From assembly GCA_039619475.1 (NCBI GenBank), contig CM077115.1, positions 101,864,393 to 101,928,392 on the forward strand: DNA of 64,000 bases, given 5' to 3'. The DNA comes from Icerya purchasi (Eukaryota > Arthropoda > Insecta > Hemiptera > Monophlebidae). The translations under genes were made by a program, and so were the position numbers. Below, in pieces: positions 12,628-25,247 of the stretch; the stretch's first letter is position 1, and each line of letters opens with the position of its first letter. The notes under the pieces were generated by a model that saw only the letters and a list, made by a program, of their open reading frames with translations, had not been told where the DNA came from and ran no database searches.

Positions 12628-13285
12628 AACTTTTAGAGGTCGTACGCCTACAGAAATTCATTCTGCATTAGAAGAAGTGTGCAGCAGTGACACCGTGGAC
12701 CGTAGCATTATTTCCCGCTGGGTAAAAAAATTGAAAGGAGGCCGTTTGTCAGTTGAGGATGCGTCGTCCAAGAACTTCGCGTGACAACACAAACATCGCT
12801 ATAGTGGCAATACTGTTCGACGAAGATCGCCGTATGATGTGCGAAGAGATAGCTCGTACAGCTGGTATCGAAAACCTGTCGGCCACCAGAGTTTTTCGTA
12901 TTCTACGAGACGAGTTGGGGAAGAGGAAGATTATGATAACGCACGCCCTCATGACAACGATGGAATTTCTAGCAATTTTTGCGGAATACGGCTGGGACTC
13001 GTTAGCACATCCACCCTAATTCCCGGATATGGCTCCTTCAGATTATGACCTGTTCTGCAAGCTCAAGGAGCCGATGCGAGAAATCCGTTTTCGGGATTTA
13101 GAGGTCTTAAATAGTGCTGCAAAAAAAAAGTAAAGTGAGTTCCATACCCTTCACAGGGCATTGGGATTGTGAATTAAGAACCCGACGGATTCGTGAACTA
13201 AACTTCAAAGGTTTCCTGCATAGCATCCAGTACCTTCCCCGACGCTGGGAACGTATCATTGTGGAGGAGTGGTGATTGTATCGAA
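12628..13285 (+). pseudogene. mariner-family transposase relic with deleted core
   Basis: Plus-strand blocks: RGRTPTEIHSALEEVCSSDT, VDRSIISRWVKKLKGGRLSV (helix-turn-helix region), then in another frame TSRDNTNIAIVAILFDEDRR and TARVFRI-like ENLSATRVFRILRDELGKRK, followed directly by NARPHDN / WDSLAHPP / SPDMAPSDYDLFCKLKEPMR. Known mariner transposases have about 150 residues with two catalytic aspartates between the KRK and NARPH blocks; here they are missing. NARPH...HPPYSPDMAPSDYDLF is diagnostic of mariner. Several frameshifts remain, so it is inactive. Confidence 0.88.
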
Positions 13286-15529
13286 AGATTATAGTATTTA
13301 TATGACTTTGTCGAATTAATTTGTTTTTTTGTACGAACACGTGTGCATTACTTTTGAAATGTTTTACGTATATATATATGTGTTTACATGCTGTTAAAAC
13401 GTTTAAATATCGAGTTTGAACGTATTATGTAGGAGAATAACGGTGTTTGACGCTCCAAACGAACGAACGAATAACTAAATTTATAACTAACACATATATT
13501 TGTAATTTTTCAACGGTAAATACCAAAGATAAATTTTTTTTTTTTTTTTTTCAGTTTCGAAATAGCCGATACGAAGCAAGTGTCTAACCTTCAAATGAGA
13601 TCGATCACTCGAATGCCATCACTTTTCTTCCGGATTAATAAGCTATTACGATGGTTTGCAATTTGAGATCGAATAGTCTGAGGCAAGTTTCTTTAGAAAG
13701 AAATTAGCGGGATGAATTTTCGTTGCGCCTTCTCAGTCCATTCAATAAATGATGAATGTGCAACTTTTTGAATTGGGTCAAAAATTCTGCTGAGAGAAGT
13801 ATATGGAACAAACCACAAAATAAAACTCTTAATTATCCAGCAGTTGATCGAAATTCTGTAGTGTATCTCAGTTATTAATTAAATTGCCAATCAGACATTC
13901 CGCACTTTTAATTGGTATTTGCCGCTGTCGATGATTAAAGCTCGGATGAGCGAACTTTAGATTAAACGCTTATAACGAAAAATGCTTAAATTAACTCCGA
14001 AAGCTGTAATTTCTCTTCGTTCAGGTGTCAACTCAATTATTCGTGATACGTTCACTGAATATCAATTTTACCGCGAACAGTTTCTCCGGTGTGTAGGTGC
14101 GAGATGATCTTCAGTTGTAAGAATTCGATGTTTCTCGTTCATGAATCTGCTATATTGCTGTGCCGGACATCGACACATAGAGACGTAGTCATTTTTTCTT
14201 TTAAGCATGATAGGTGAAACCGACGGTGACACCTCTTTAACACGTTCGATGATATCTACACAAAGCAAGTCTTTTTCCCCGCGAAACGTAACCCAGATAG
14301 TACTCTGCGAAGTGGTGCTGTATCGTCGCCACGACTATCAATTTTTTTTCTTGTCAGAATATGTAATTTTATTTTTTTTTTCTTTTAATTTGAAACTTCC
14401 GGAACAACTTTAAGTACACATTTTCCGTCGCGTTTAGTTCCACACGGTGGACCTGGAGCGCTTTTGCATTGTTCTCAAGTTCGAATATTCTCTTTCAATT
14501 ATGATGGGGTAGCATTACATTCAATATGCTATCGAAAAGTACCTAGAGTATAGTATATATTGAACGCGCTGCCGGAAGCATGAAAAAAAAAAATCAAGAC
14601 TGGATTTAGAATATAATTTATAAAAAGGAGAACCTTTCTCTGGCGATATTTCTTCAATGTTCGAAGGGATATCATTTCGTATCCGAATCAATGAATGCTG
14701 GATTAGGGACGCCTCCAAACTGACTGGTAAAGATTTCATCCTTTGAATCACTGGTGTGGGGGCGTATAGAGAAAGCAGCTTCATCAGATAATTTTTACCA
14801 GTGTGTAGTTCTATTCTAGTTTAGACTCGGTTGAACTATTTACGTCACCTTGTACCCAGAACGAGAGATTAAAAAGCATTTTTTTTTTTAAGCGGGATAT
14901 TTTTCATTTCTCGCAGCAGAAACAAATATACGTTTTGTGTAGAGATTAAATCATCATAAATACTCTGACCTATTTTTCTTAAATGAGAAACACAATCTCT
15001 AGCTATTACGCTCAATTGCTTACACCCTCTGGCTTCTGTTAGTCTTTCTATTTTTCATCAAGCGTCGTATCCTCCTTTTTCGAAATAACCGATTACGAAC
15101 TATCAACACAATCTTCGATAATTTGCACGCGGATTGCCTTTTTACGTCTAAACGAAAAGATATTCGTTTGCATCCGAACCTGTGTGATAAAAGTTGAAAC
15201 TGGCTTCCCGCCCTTATTCCGACGGACGCGATTTAATACACGCCCGGTTCATTCTAATTTAGAGTTTCTGTCACAGTTTTCAATTTCAGCTGTTCAAGCG
15301 TGTAAATAGGTCGTAATCGTTGGCGGAACCCCTCAGTGACAGTTGGCGCAAGAAAAAATACGTTACCAAAAAAAAAACCAAAAAAAAAAACGATTTTACT
15401 TGCTTCATCTTAGTGCGGCTCTCAATGGGAGCTGTAGTGGGCGCCATATTTGTGCATATGATAGCACAAGCGCAGTCACACACCATTTGCAGCTCCAACT
15501 CCTATCCAGCACCTTCCCGCGGTGAGAGC
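13286..15529. other. no gene seen
   Basis: AT-rich DNA with scattered short frames. The frames at 14784-14521 and 14268-14068 on the minus strand have fairly even composition but match nothing I know. Confidence 0.45.
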
Positions 15530-16300
15530 TGCTAGACCAAGCAACATAGTTGGGAGGTGACGGACCTAGATGGAGGGCAAGTGGACAACCATCCCACTTG
15601 TTACAATAGCCACTATCAATAGTATAAACAATAGAAGCAATAGTTAAATTCAAGAATCCACTAACTTCAAAACAATAGTTACCTAAACCACGTCTATATA
15701 ACAGATGTGGTTCATTAAAAAAACCTTTCCACAAACTAAGCACCAAAAGGCAACGGGAAATCATGGTGTTCAATATTTCCCCAGGACACTCCTTTGTGTT
15801 TCTGCAACCCTTGCTATCTTCAATATGTCGAGAAACCATAAAGCCTTGGCCCTCAGTTCGGGGCAGGTGTTAAATCATCAGAGGGTGCAAAGAATAGCCC
15901 CGCTCGATAAGAAGAGATAAAAGAACATCGAGATTGGAACATGGAACGTGCGCAGCCTTCCAGAAGCAGGCAAAATGCATAATGTCATCAAAGTAGAAGA
16001 AAGCTCTTGATAACCATCAAAAAAACGATAGATAACATACCTTGGTCATATCTTGAGAGGCCTAAAATACGAGCTACTTAGACTGATCTTACAAGGAAAA
16101 ATTGAAGGAAAAAGACTACCAGGATGAAGAAAATATCCATTGCCAAGAAATATCAAAGAATGAACCAACATCTGGGATATAGAAAGACTTTTCAAGACAG
16201 CAAGGGAAAGAAGATAAGCCGACACACTGCCTAGTATATGGTAACCTAAGAAGAAGACATCTTAGTGCGTCAGTAATTTCCTCGGTCGTATAAAATTCCA
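15530..16300 (+). mobile_element. LINE family C with large internal deletion
   Basis: A leader of about 380 bases precedes KNIEIGTWNVRSLPEAGKMH near 15919-15978, the start of the endonuclease of RTE-like LINEs (usual form RIGTWNVRTM--GK). Only about 60 bases later, at 16036-16265, comes YLGHILRGLKYELLRLILQG then KIEGKRLPG, the end of the same ORF. The roughly 2.5 kb or more that normally separates them is missing. The beginning and end of one ORF side by side indicate internal deletion rather than 5' truncation. Confidence 0.82.
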
Positions 16301-17369
16301 ACATGCGCTTTCATCTGGTTCACGCGATGATCTTCCGTAAAAATATGTGGACGTAAATATTAGTTTAACGGTAATATGGAAATTCAAATAAATGCCGTAT
16401 CACCGTTTTAAAAAACAAACTTCACATTCTCTCGGACAAAGTAAAAAGAATGAATTTTACAAGCCAAAGGTGTGGGTTCTACGAAGAACCGAATTAAAAT
16501 AACGACACTGTCGTCGTGATTTCATCTTCGTCGTCGCCATTTTGTAATGTTCAATAAATAGGGGGAATAACGTCGCATTTAACCATTTACAATTGCACCA
16601 TAAACACTGCACTTAATCTCACTCTCACGTCTACCGTATAAACAAAACTAGAACAAAGTTTCCCAATCTCTGTACAGCAGTGTGGCATCCAAAATTACAA
16701 TTGAATGATAATAAGCGTGTTTTCCAGGAATATAATACACGAATTAAATATAATACATTGCGGCAAGGCCGTGTCAGGGGGTCATTAGAATTGAAATAGT
16801 TATTATAAATACGTAAGAATCTGAAAAAAATCAAAAATTTAAAATAAATATCGATGATTTTTTACGGTGTTCTTACCTTAAAACAAAAAAAAAAAAAAAG
16901 AAGAAAAAATATGCTCCATATTAATTTAAGGTACTTTATTAAAATCTTAAGGAAAAACTTTTTATTACGAGTATAATCAATAATGTAATTTTTATTAATG
17001 TTCATATACGGGGTAATTCATTTATGTAAATTATTAATACATATAAATCAAAATGATGGAAATTATTAATAGTATGAACATTAGCGAAAAATGTATTGTT
17101 ATTTTGATAAAATCCATTTTCTCATGTATGTTACACGATATAGGCATGGAGTTAATTATGAATGCGTACAAATTCAACGGTAGACTTAGAAGAAAGAAAA
17201 CTATTGTTAAATGTTATAAAACTACGACGTCATAGAATTAAGCAAAATATTCGCTACTAGAAAGAAAAGTGTCAGCATTATTCTCGTTTCATAGGTTGAA
17301 AATGCGAATTGCTGTCTAAATATGATTCCAGATTTTTAAATTGCGACAAATTGTTATATTTGCGTTTTT
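16301..17369. other. no gene seen
   Basis: AT-rich, with an A run at 16885-16898. No motif recognised. Confidence 0.45.
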
Positions 17370-18220
17370 ATACTCCTGAGAACGATATTTTCTGAACAAA
17401 CGTCTTGGACGAACTGAAAACCATCGAAGCCCCGGTTTAACCATATTAAACCATTATTAACAGTGGTTTTCTATCAACAACGTAAGATATGCAGATGATA
17501 TAGTTTTTTTCGCCGATAATAAGCTGGAAATGACCGATAGATGCAATGACTACGGTTACTGAGGTTTATTTCCGAATGCTGTTAAAATTAAAGCGATGGT
17601 TTCTTTCATTAAAAAAAAAAAAAAAAAAAAACGTACGGATGATTACAGAGACGAAACTAGAGTGCATAAGTATTGCCTTTTAATAAATTCCCGAAAGTCC
17701 TAATCGATGAAAACTGTTGACCGAAAAAAGAAATGCCGTCAACAATTGAACAAGCCCGAGGTGGCGAGGGGCAGCCTTAATGAAACATCTTTTTTTTTTT
17801 TTTTTTTTTTTTTTTTGCAACTAACGAGTTGAGCCACAGTTTACGTCTTCGAATGATGCAACATCATTGTTTCTATATTCTTTTAAATGGCTGCGAGGCT
17901 TGACTCTTGAAAAAGACAAAAAAAACTTTAAAATGTTTCTTCGGATACTCAAGAGATATCCTGAGGCGCAGGAAGTCACTAATACGGCAGTTTTACACAG
18001 CGAGAACTGGCAGAGAAAGGAAAGTGTTGTCGACGATAAAGTAATAAGCTATAGAGAGCGGCATGCCATGGGATCATTGAAATTAGTGCTCGAAGGAAAA
18101 ATGTGTAGGAGGCAGAAGTCATATGGCTGGGAGATTTGTGTCAATGTTGCAACGTTCCTCGATCCGAATTTTCCAGACAGCGATTTCTGAACCGACATAC
18201 ATCATGCAGATTGCCAATTG
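17370..18220 (+). mobile_element. LINE family C relic: RT core to C-terminus
   Basis: Blocks: RTIFSEQTSW near 17375, INNVRYADDIVFFADNKLEM near 17470-17535 (intact YADD box), NAVKIKAMVSF, then past an A tract and T tract the C-terminal part FKMFLRILKRYPEAQEVTNT and GSLKLVLEGKMCRRQKSYGW near 17920-18130. Order and spacing match the end of an RTE-like ORF, broken by frameshifts. Homopolymer runs at 17611-17631 and 17791-17816 lie between the blocks. Confidence 0.82.
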
Positions 18221-18847
18221 TGGTTCGGTGGCGGTGTAAGAAGAAGATGTTGAAAGTTAAAAAAAAAAAAAAAGGCTACATGTAACGTTGTTAATCAGTT
18301 ATGCGCAAAACCTGCTTTTAACTTTTCTCGCAATATTTACACTAAAAAAAATGAACCATTTCACCGAAGTTAACTCGCTTATGTTTCGATTCTCAAAGAA
18401 CTCTTATCAGTGTAAAAGCAGATGATAAAATCACCCCCTTTTTTTTTACACTCGCGAAAATATAAATGAGAGTAGCCGGTACACTATTTAGCAGCGTAGA
18501 AACCATTTAAGGCCTTGCGAAGGTCAAACGACTGCGAAGCCATTTTAATTCTTCAAACTGGGACAAGAAAAATGTGACTGTCCGAAAGCGTCGCGACCTG
18601 CGCATTAGTTTCCGCACTTATCGCTCGAACGAAAACATAATTTGCAATTCCGGCGCAGTTTCCGGTTTTCGCATATATTACGGCCGGTGACGTGCCAAGA
18701 TTTTGCAAAGTAGTGCCACGCGTCGAAACAACATTTATTATCTCACGATTTTTTTGAACGAGTTTACGCGCGCATTCATTAAATTTGAAATAGTTTCGGC
18801 ACTTTTTTCCGGGTCAGCACTGTGGCCGATTTTTCTTTTTGTACCGT

Positions 18848-19068
18848 TAGACTTCCCTCCGACGGCGGCAGCCAATGAGATGGCTGCCGAAAAAATGTTC
18901 ACCACCGTTTTTTCAGTTAATTCCATCATCCATTTTTTCCATTACCTTTTCGCAAGTTAGACATTCCTCTGACTGAGACGCCCACTGATGGCTCGCGAAA
19001 AAATGTTTACCGTTTTTTTTGGCTAATTCCGTCATCCCTTTTCTGAATTAATTATTACTCTTTCGCAA
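18848..19068. repeat. two-unit 110-base tandem duplication
   Basis: Unit 1 (18848-18957) and unit 2 (18958-19068) both run from TAGAC-TTCCTC through CGAAAAAATGTT-ACC and GCTAATTCC-TCATCC to TTTCGCAAG. They differ at many sites, so the duplication is old. Confidence 0.8.
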
Positions 19069-19754
19069 GCTACATATAGTACGTGTGTTTGTTGTCGGTG
19101 CGTAACACGAACCTGGCGAATATTTGTCAGAACTTTCCGTTCTCATTCGAATCAAATCGTGTAAAGTCACGTGCTAACGTTTTTAAAAGCAATTATTAAA
19201 AAAATAAATTTAAAACCAGCCCCGTTTATATTAAATGAAATTATCGAGCGTGTTTAAAAACATATATTGTCAGTGTAATCATTTTTCTTCTACGGCGCGA
19301 AAATAAATTTGTTTCAAACACCACACACATCAATGACACATTAAAATTTACAAACACCGTAATATATTATCTTATTAAATAATTCATAAGATAAATCCAT
19401 CTAATGTTATAAAATAATTTCGTATATAATTTTAATACCTTTTTTTTAATTATCCCCACTTTAACGATTCAATTGGTTTTAATTGCTGTTGGCGTGTAAC
19501 TTAATTTTTAAGTGCAACGGAACCACATCGAAATTGCAACTTTCAGAAGAAGAAAGAAAGCAACGGTTATGTTTTCATTTTAATGAAGTCTCGAGGGATT
19601 TCCGAAAGATGGCACAACTAGCATTTAATCGCATCGCGCAGTATTGTGACTAAAGCACCGTTATATCTCTTTTTGAATATCAGGATGTGTCGTTCCGCTG
19701 AAGTGTAAACAGCATTTTTTTTGCTTTTTTTTTTTTTATGTTTTAAATCGTTTC

Positions 19755-20155
19755 CTTAATCAGACTGCGTTTTAATCACTCCCTTCTACCCTCTTCACGG
19801 TTTTCCCCGTCTTCCTTTATTGTCCCCTTCATAGTTCCATCTCTTCTCTCATATGTGATGCAAACCACGTTTTCTTTGAATGCCCTGCCCGTGATTCTGA
19901 GAGCTCCGTTTTCTACTCCAAAATCTTAACACTGGGTCTTTCTGCTCCTTACAATTCTTCCTTTGTCCTTTCCTTTCCATCTTCAGATATCATCCCTGTA
20001 CTTCAATCTTTCCTAAGATCTATTTCTAATCGTCTCTCTATTTAAAACCCTTTCCTTAATTTCTGTAGTTGTTGGGTCGAAGCCGCTGGTGGTGCGCCCA
20101 AATGATAATATATAAAATAATATTATTTTATATTTAAAGAAAAAAAAAAAAAGAA
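19755..20155 (+). mobile_element. LINE family A, copy 2: extreme 3' end
   Basis: The plus strand encodes LICDANHVFFECPARDSESS, then FYSKILTLGLSAPYNSSFVL and SFPSSDIIPVLQSFL ending in a stop at about 20044. This is the same C-terminal zinc knuckle as in 1867-2755 and 42207-43690. The 3' UTR (GCTGGTGGTGCGCCCA...) and an A tail at 20140-20152 follow. It is the least decayed C-terminus of the family in this window. Confidence 0.85.
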
Positions 20156-20384
20156 TCATTATCATTTCGAAACGTTAAACAGTATTTTCAGCAGTGACGT
20201 GCGGTTTCCGCAGAAAACATTTTAGGTTTAATTTTAGTAGTGTAATAGTACGTATTGTTAAAAAAATTTCCATTTGTAATTTTCTACCACAATTTTACCA
20301 TATCTAAATGATATTCAATTGAAAAATTAATTAAAAATTTCACACTTATATGGATAAAATTCGAACGAACAACCATGACAGAAT

Positions 20385-20930
20385 TTTTTTTTTTTTCTTT
20401 CTTGTTTTGGTTTTCCCCTGAGCTTACCAATAATAGACGATTACCCATCAGCACGCGTGTAAATAGTAACAATCAGTAGTCACAAGGAAATATTTGACTA
20501 AGAACCCTATACGAAGAATGGAGAAACAATGTGACGAATCAACGTCAATAAATGCAAAACGTATGCATCCTAAAAAAAAAGAAAGAATGACATTGCCGAA
20601 GGTAACAGCAAAAGGAGAGTTAGCTGTGTCGCATAACATGGCCACATCTGCATTTACACAGCCCACGGTACCGACGGACAAACAGCCTATAATTAAGAAA
20701 GAAGAAGAAACTCGGGATGTTGGGAAAGCAGTTAGAGCCATCAAGCACCAAAGCTATATAGAACACACATAGCGTGCTGTAAAGAGTGATCCGAAAGTTC
20801 AACAACTTTCTCCGCCACTATAAAGCATATAATTCTTTAATTGCGAAGAATAATTATAGCGACGATTGCGAAAACAGCGCATGCTGTCAAGAATAAACGA
20901 ATAGAATTTACGCCCAATACTATACTACAT
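20385..20930 (+). repeat. unclassified repeat D, copy 2 (with intact ORF)
   Basis: It mirrors 10340-10985. Its plus-strand frame 20494-20772 is open for 92 codons: RMTLPKVTAKGELAVSHNMA, then PTDKQPIIKKEEETRDVGKA and VRAIKHQSYIEHT. The same residues occur in copy 1 with few changes. Left edge TTTTCCCCTGAGCTTACC is shared with copy 1. No transposase, RT or zinc motif is visible. Confidence 0.8.
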
Positions 20931-23783
20931 CTCTATTATACTATAGGAATTATCTGTTTATTAATTTAACACCTTCGCATGTTTAGAATATTTCATAAAG
21001 AAAATAACGAAAAAAGCGGTGCGATCCTGTCTCGTCGCAAATTTGGAAAAATTAGGCGTCGCTTCCGTTATACTAACTTCTATGTGCGTTAAAACTCCGG
21101 TTACTTTTTTTTTTTTATTTTCTTCTTTTTTAAAATGTTTGCGGGTCCTACAAGGCTTACTGCCCGTCTGCGGGTGTCCAAAACACTCTTTTTATTCATA
21201 AATAAAGTTATCAATACTTCTTAATACTTAATTTACATTATAGGCGGAAGACACCTATCATATTATTACACACCTGATGGATATCCGTCTTAATTATATA
21301 TTCATGATCGATTCTTCACCATTTGTTCATATACAATTATGAACTTACTATCACTCATATTTAATCAACCAGCCACTGCTTTATTGTTAGTTTCCAAAGA
21401 CCCCTCTACCTCTTTAAAACTTTTGCAATTCGTACCGGCAATTTAATTAATACCGCCTCATCAATGTGTGTTATCTAACTTTCTATTTATACCTTTCGGT
21501 CGAGTATAGTACACCTTCCTAATTCCTAGTTGTTCTACCTCTTTTCGTCGAAGATAATGGAATATTTTTAGTCTTATACTCGTGCAGCCGGTGATAATAA
21601 TATAACATTTTTCGAAACATTTCCTTTTCTCTCTCTCCGTCAGTTGATGTTACACTACAACCTGATCCTTTTTTCAGGATTATTATCTTTAAGCATCTCT
21701 TTTAATGATTACACTTATCTTTTTGATTATCGTACTTTTTGCTTCCGACTCCAACCCCAATATCGATATTTTCCATATAAGATTCGTGACGGTGCTCTAT
21801 AGAGCGTTGAAGTTTACACGAATACCATATTGATTGAGTTAATCTATATAATGCCGGTAGCGTTTGCTTAATTTTGTTTGATAAATTTGTAATACGTTTG
21901 TCCCTGGAGATCATGTCAGAAGTTAAAAGCTGAAACATTTAAACGCATCTGTCCTTTTCAGACATTTAGTAAAGTTCGATGAACTGATGAACGTTTTTGA
22001 TGATATTAAAAAGAAAAAAAAAAAAAATAAATAAATAAATAAGCATACAACTGAAAAACAATTTCGGTCGAAATTCGTTTAATTTTTGAGCTGTGACCAA
22101 TTGAGAATAATTTCGACATGCGCAAAAAAAGAACATAAAGTCACGCCTAGTTTAAAATAGCTGTATACGGTGATAGTTCTTTTTGAATATCGCTTAACAA
22201 GCTGTCACCGCGGTTGCTGCAGGTATCCGATACTGCTACGGAACTGAAGTGGCAAGCACGCTGTATATTTCGTTGATAGTAAATATCGAACAGTGCGCTG
22301 TCCTAAGGTTAATAATTCTGTTTATTTTTATAATGTATCAACGAATATATCAATAACACATGTTGCAGAATTATCAGTTGTATAAATCGATTTTTCACCC
22401 TCGTTACCAGCCGAAGAAATTTTTTGACGAATTTAAATAATCTGCGGAGCTACGGAGAAAAGGCCCGTTAATTTAAAATAAACTTCGTGAAAAAAAGGAA
22501 AAATTCGAGCAACGCATTTATTGAAAAATTGCGCAAACGAAGAACTATTGTTTACCGTAATTTATTGTAATGAAAGATACGCGCGTTACGCTAAAAGTCA
22601 TATATTTTTCGTAAGAGATATGCTACCGCAGTCGGATCGTTCAATAGAGAATTTAATAATTATTTTCTTTTTAAAAATCATTAAATCGGCTTTTCTCTCT
22701 TTCTTATGATAGATATCTTTGTTTATGTCGAACAATTCTTAACATTTCATGTTTTCTTACACCCGGATTAAGATTTTTTACACGCAAATTAATAAAATAG
22801 CAGCTAGATGCGAAATTGGGTCCATACATATATGTATATTTATATTTTTTTTTTCGGTCGCTTAAGTGATTTTGATTAATTGGTTTTTGCGTGCCAAAAT
22901 TTAGAAGCGTTATTTTCAACAAAATCGCTCGTTTACACGTTCATTGATCGAAAAAAAATATTATTGCGTATAATAATATCGTAACTCTGATAATGAGCAG
23001 TTTCAAACCGACTATCATTTATGCAACCGACGTATTAAGAAAAATTCTCCTGCCGACTTGACTTAATTTTCATTAGCTTTAGTATAATTTTCCGTCATTC
23101 CGTCTAAACTGAATTTAAATTTTCTACAGTCAACGTTTGAAAAAATGTTTCCTTAACGCGCGACCTCTTTTTTCTCCGAAACTAGAGCCTCTTTTATCTA
23201 AATTATTATTAGCGCGTGTTTTCTCTTTTCCTTATTTACAAGTGATGTCTAAACCTGCATATTCATATCTTGAAGCATTCCTTTAGGTCTGTATTTTGTT
23301 TACGATCCTATACTGTAAAATCGGTTATCAATAATGCTTTTTTTTCCTTTTTTTTTTTAAATTACTTAAATTGTGTGCCAAAAATAGAACTACGTGAACT
23401 TTTGAACGTTAGTTTATTGCGTCTACCAGTGTACTCAGAAATGTTTACGTTCCGTGAAATTTTTTTAAAAACAGTTAATAAAAAACAGCAACCGAATAAA
23501 ATCCACTAGTGCGTCGTAAAAACCGACCCCACTGGTCGAATTAGTATATAAACTTATATGTAATTAGAAGCTTAAGACTATAAAAAACTTACCTGTCAAA
23601 TTCCTTACCGTCTATTTTAATCTTTGTAATTTACAGCACGGTGGAAGGAAATGAAAAGTACTGTAAGGAGCATTTTCAAGCGGAATATAGCTTTCGATGT
23701 AGAACATTTTGTTTCCGTACGTACAAATATTTTTCTTCAAAATTATACCGGTAAAAGTTCTATTACACTCGCACATATACATA
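20931..23783. other. no confident gene
   Basis: AT-rich DNA. One exon-like stretch near 23637-23709 (good acceptor ...TTTACAG and a GTACGT donor) is discussed as a finding. Nothing else was recognised. Confidence 0.4.
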
Positions 23784-24554
23784 TATTAATTACAACGTAA
23801 TTCTTAGGCTACCCTCCATTAGAAAAAATGTCCCAAATTTATGTAACGCAAAATATCCCAATTTCATGTAACGTTTGTTATACTTTATATAGGATTATTG
23901 TGATTGTTATTTTAAAAATGTCACAATTTTATGTAGCGAAATATGTAACGAAAAAATGTCTTAATTTTATATAACGAAAGTTAAATATTAGGATAGGATT
24001 TTTGTGGTTATGTTATTTTTTGTGTGTGTTGATAACAGTAAGAATCACATAAGAATCACATTGTAAATTTTGATCATTTTATACAAAGTATAGAAGAGAA
24101 GGAGACAGAAATGAAAGCAAGAGGGGTCAATTGGCACGGCCCCTTGCGAGGCCAAAATGGTCGAGTTCTATATATATATATATACACATACACACATATA
24201 TATATATAAAGTAAACTTTTTCATTGGCTCCGCCGTTCGACAGAATTTTTTCGTTACATAAAATTGTGATATTTTTTTGGGACAAATTTCATGACAGGAC
24301 AATTTTCCTAACCACCCGCGGCGTGAAAATGGCGTAGCCATTAATATATATATATATATATATATAAAATAACTCGGCCCTCCGTGCTTAGCACGGGGCT
24401 CTGCCCTTTAACCTCGCCCGGGGAAACCCCCGGACCCCTCTCTACCATTTCTGTACTTCGAATAGAACGAGGAAATACAATATATGTAACGTTTTGGAAC
24501 AAAAAAAGGCAATGGCGATCGGGCTAAAAATGACGTTGTCATTAATGTATATAC

Positions 24555-24910
24555 ATATACACTCGGGCGTCGCCAAAGGCGGCAGGGAAGGGCCGTTGCT
24601 CCCTCCTGGAGCTTCGAAACTTTTTAATCAACTGGCCATGGTGAGTTTTCATATGCGCGTAATCATGGACAATTTGAAAGACTTTTATAATAAAGTAGTA
24701 GAATAATTAGCCAGAAACCCGCGAAAATTATGTGTTAATTAAGATTTTATTCATGTTTAATAAAATTTTAAGCCTTTACAAATTATAAATTTTATTTTCT
24801 CTATAACTCATATCCTCTTTCTATCATCTTGTTCCCCCTGGCTCATTGGTTGGCCACTTATCTTGCCCCCCCCCATGGCTCACTAACTGGCGATGCTCTT
24901 GCATATACAT
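24555..24910. mobile_element. MITE with GGCGTCGCC ends, copy 1
   Basis: The ends are CTCGGGCGTCGCCAAAG and the inverted CTGGCGATGCTC. The interior (TTTTTAATCAACTGGC..., TAATAAAATTTTAAGCCTTT) is repeated at 25882-26190 in the same orientation. C-rich tracts are seen near both ends. No coding capacity. Confidence 0.75.
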
Positions 24911-25171
24911 ATATATATATTAATGGCTATACCATTTTTACGCCAGGGGTCCTCAGGAAAAGTGTCCTGTCACGAAATTTGTCCCATATATAAGACTTTA
25001 ATGCGATATTAGCGCTCCTACATCCCTTGGTGATGAAAATTGGTACTGAAAGATTTTTTTCTGTCGAACGACGTAGCCAATGAAAAAGTTTACTCTTCTA
25101 TAAGAATTGTAGAAGAACTAGACCTGGGGGTGAAGGGGGCTGGCCCCATTCCGAGACCCCAAGGGGCGAGT

Positions 25172-25178
<7 letters not shown>

Positions 25179-25240
<62 letters not shown>
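25179..25240. repeat. (TA)31 microsatellite
   Basis: An uninterrupted AT dinucleotide run inside the foldback complex. Confidence 0.98.

Positions 25241-25247
<7 letters not shown>

Noticed and set aside
15405..15839. 144-codon minus-strand frame
   Set aside because: It overlaps the leader of the LINE C copy on the opposite strand and shows no known domain.
25040..25246. plus-strand frame ending in an Ile-Tyr run
   Set aside because: Its end is the (TA)31 microsatellite and its start is part of the foldback element.
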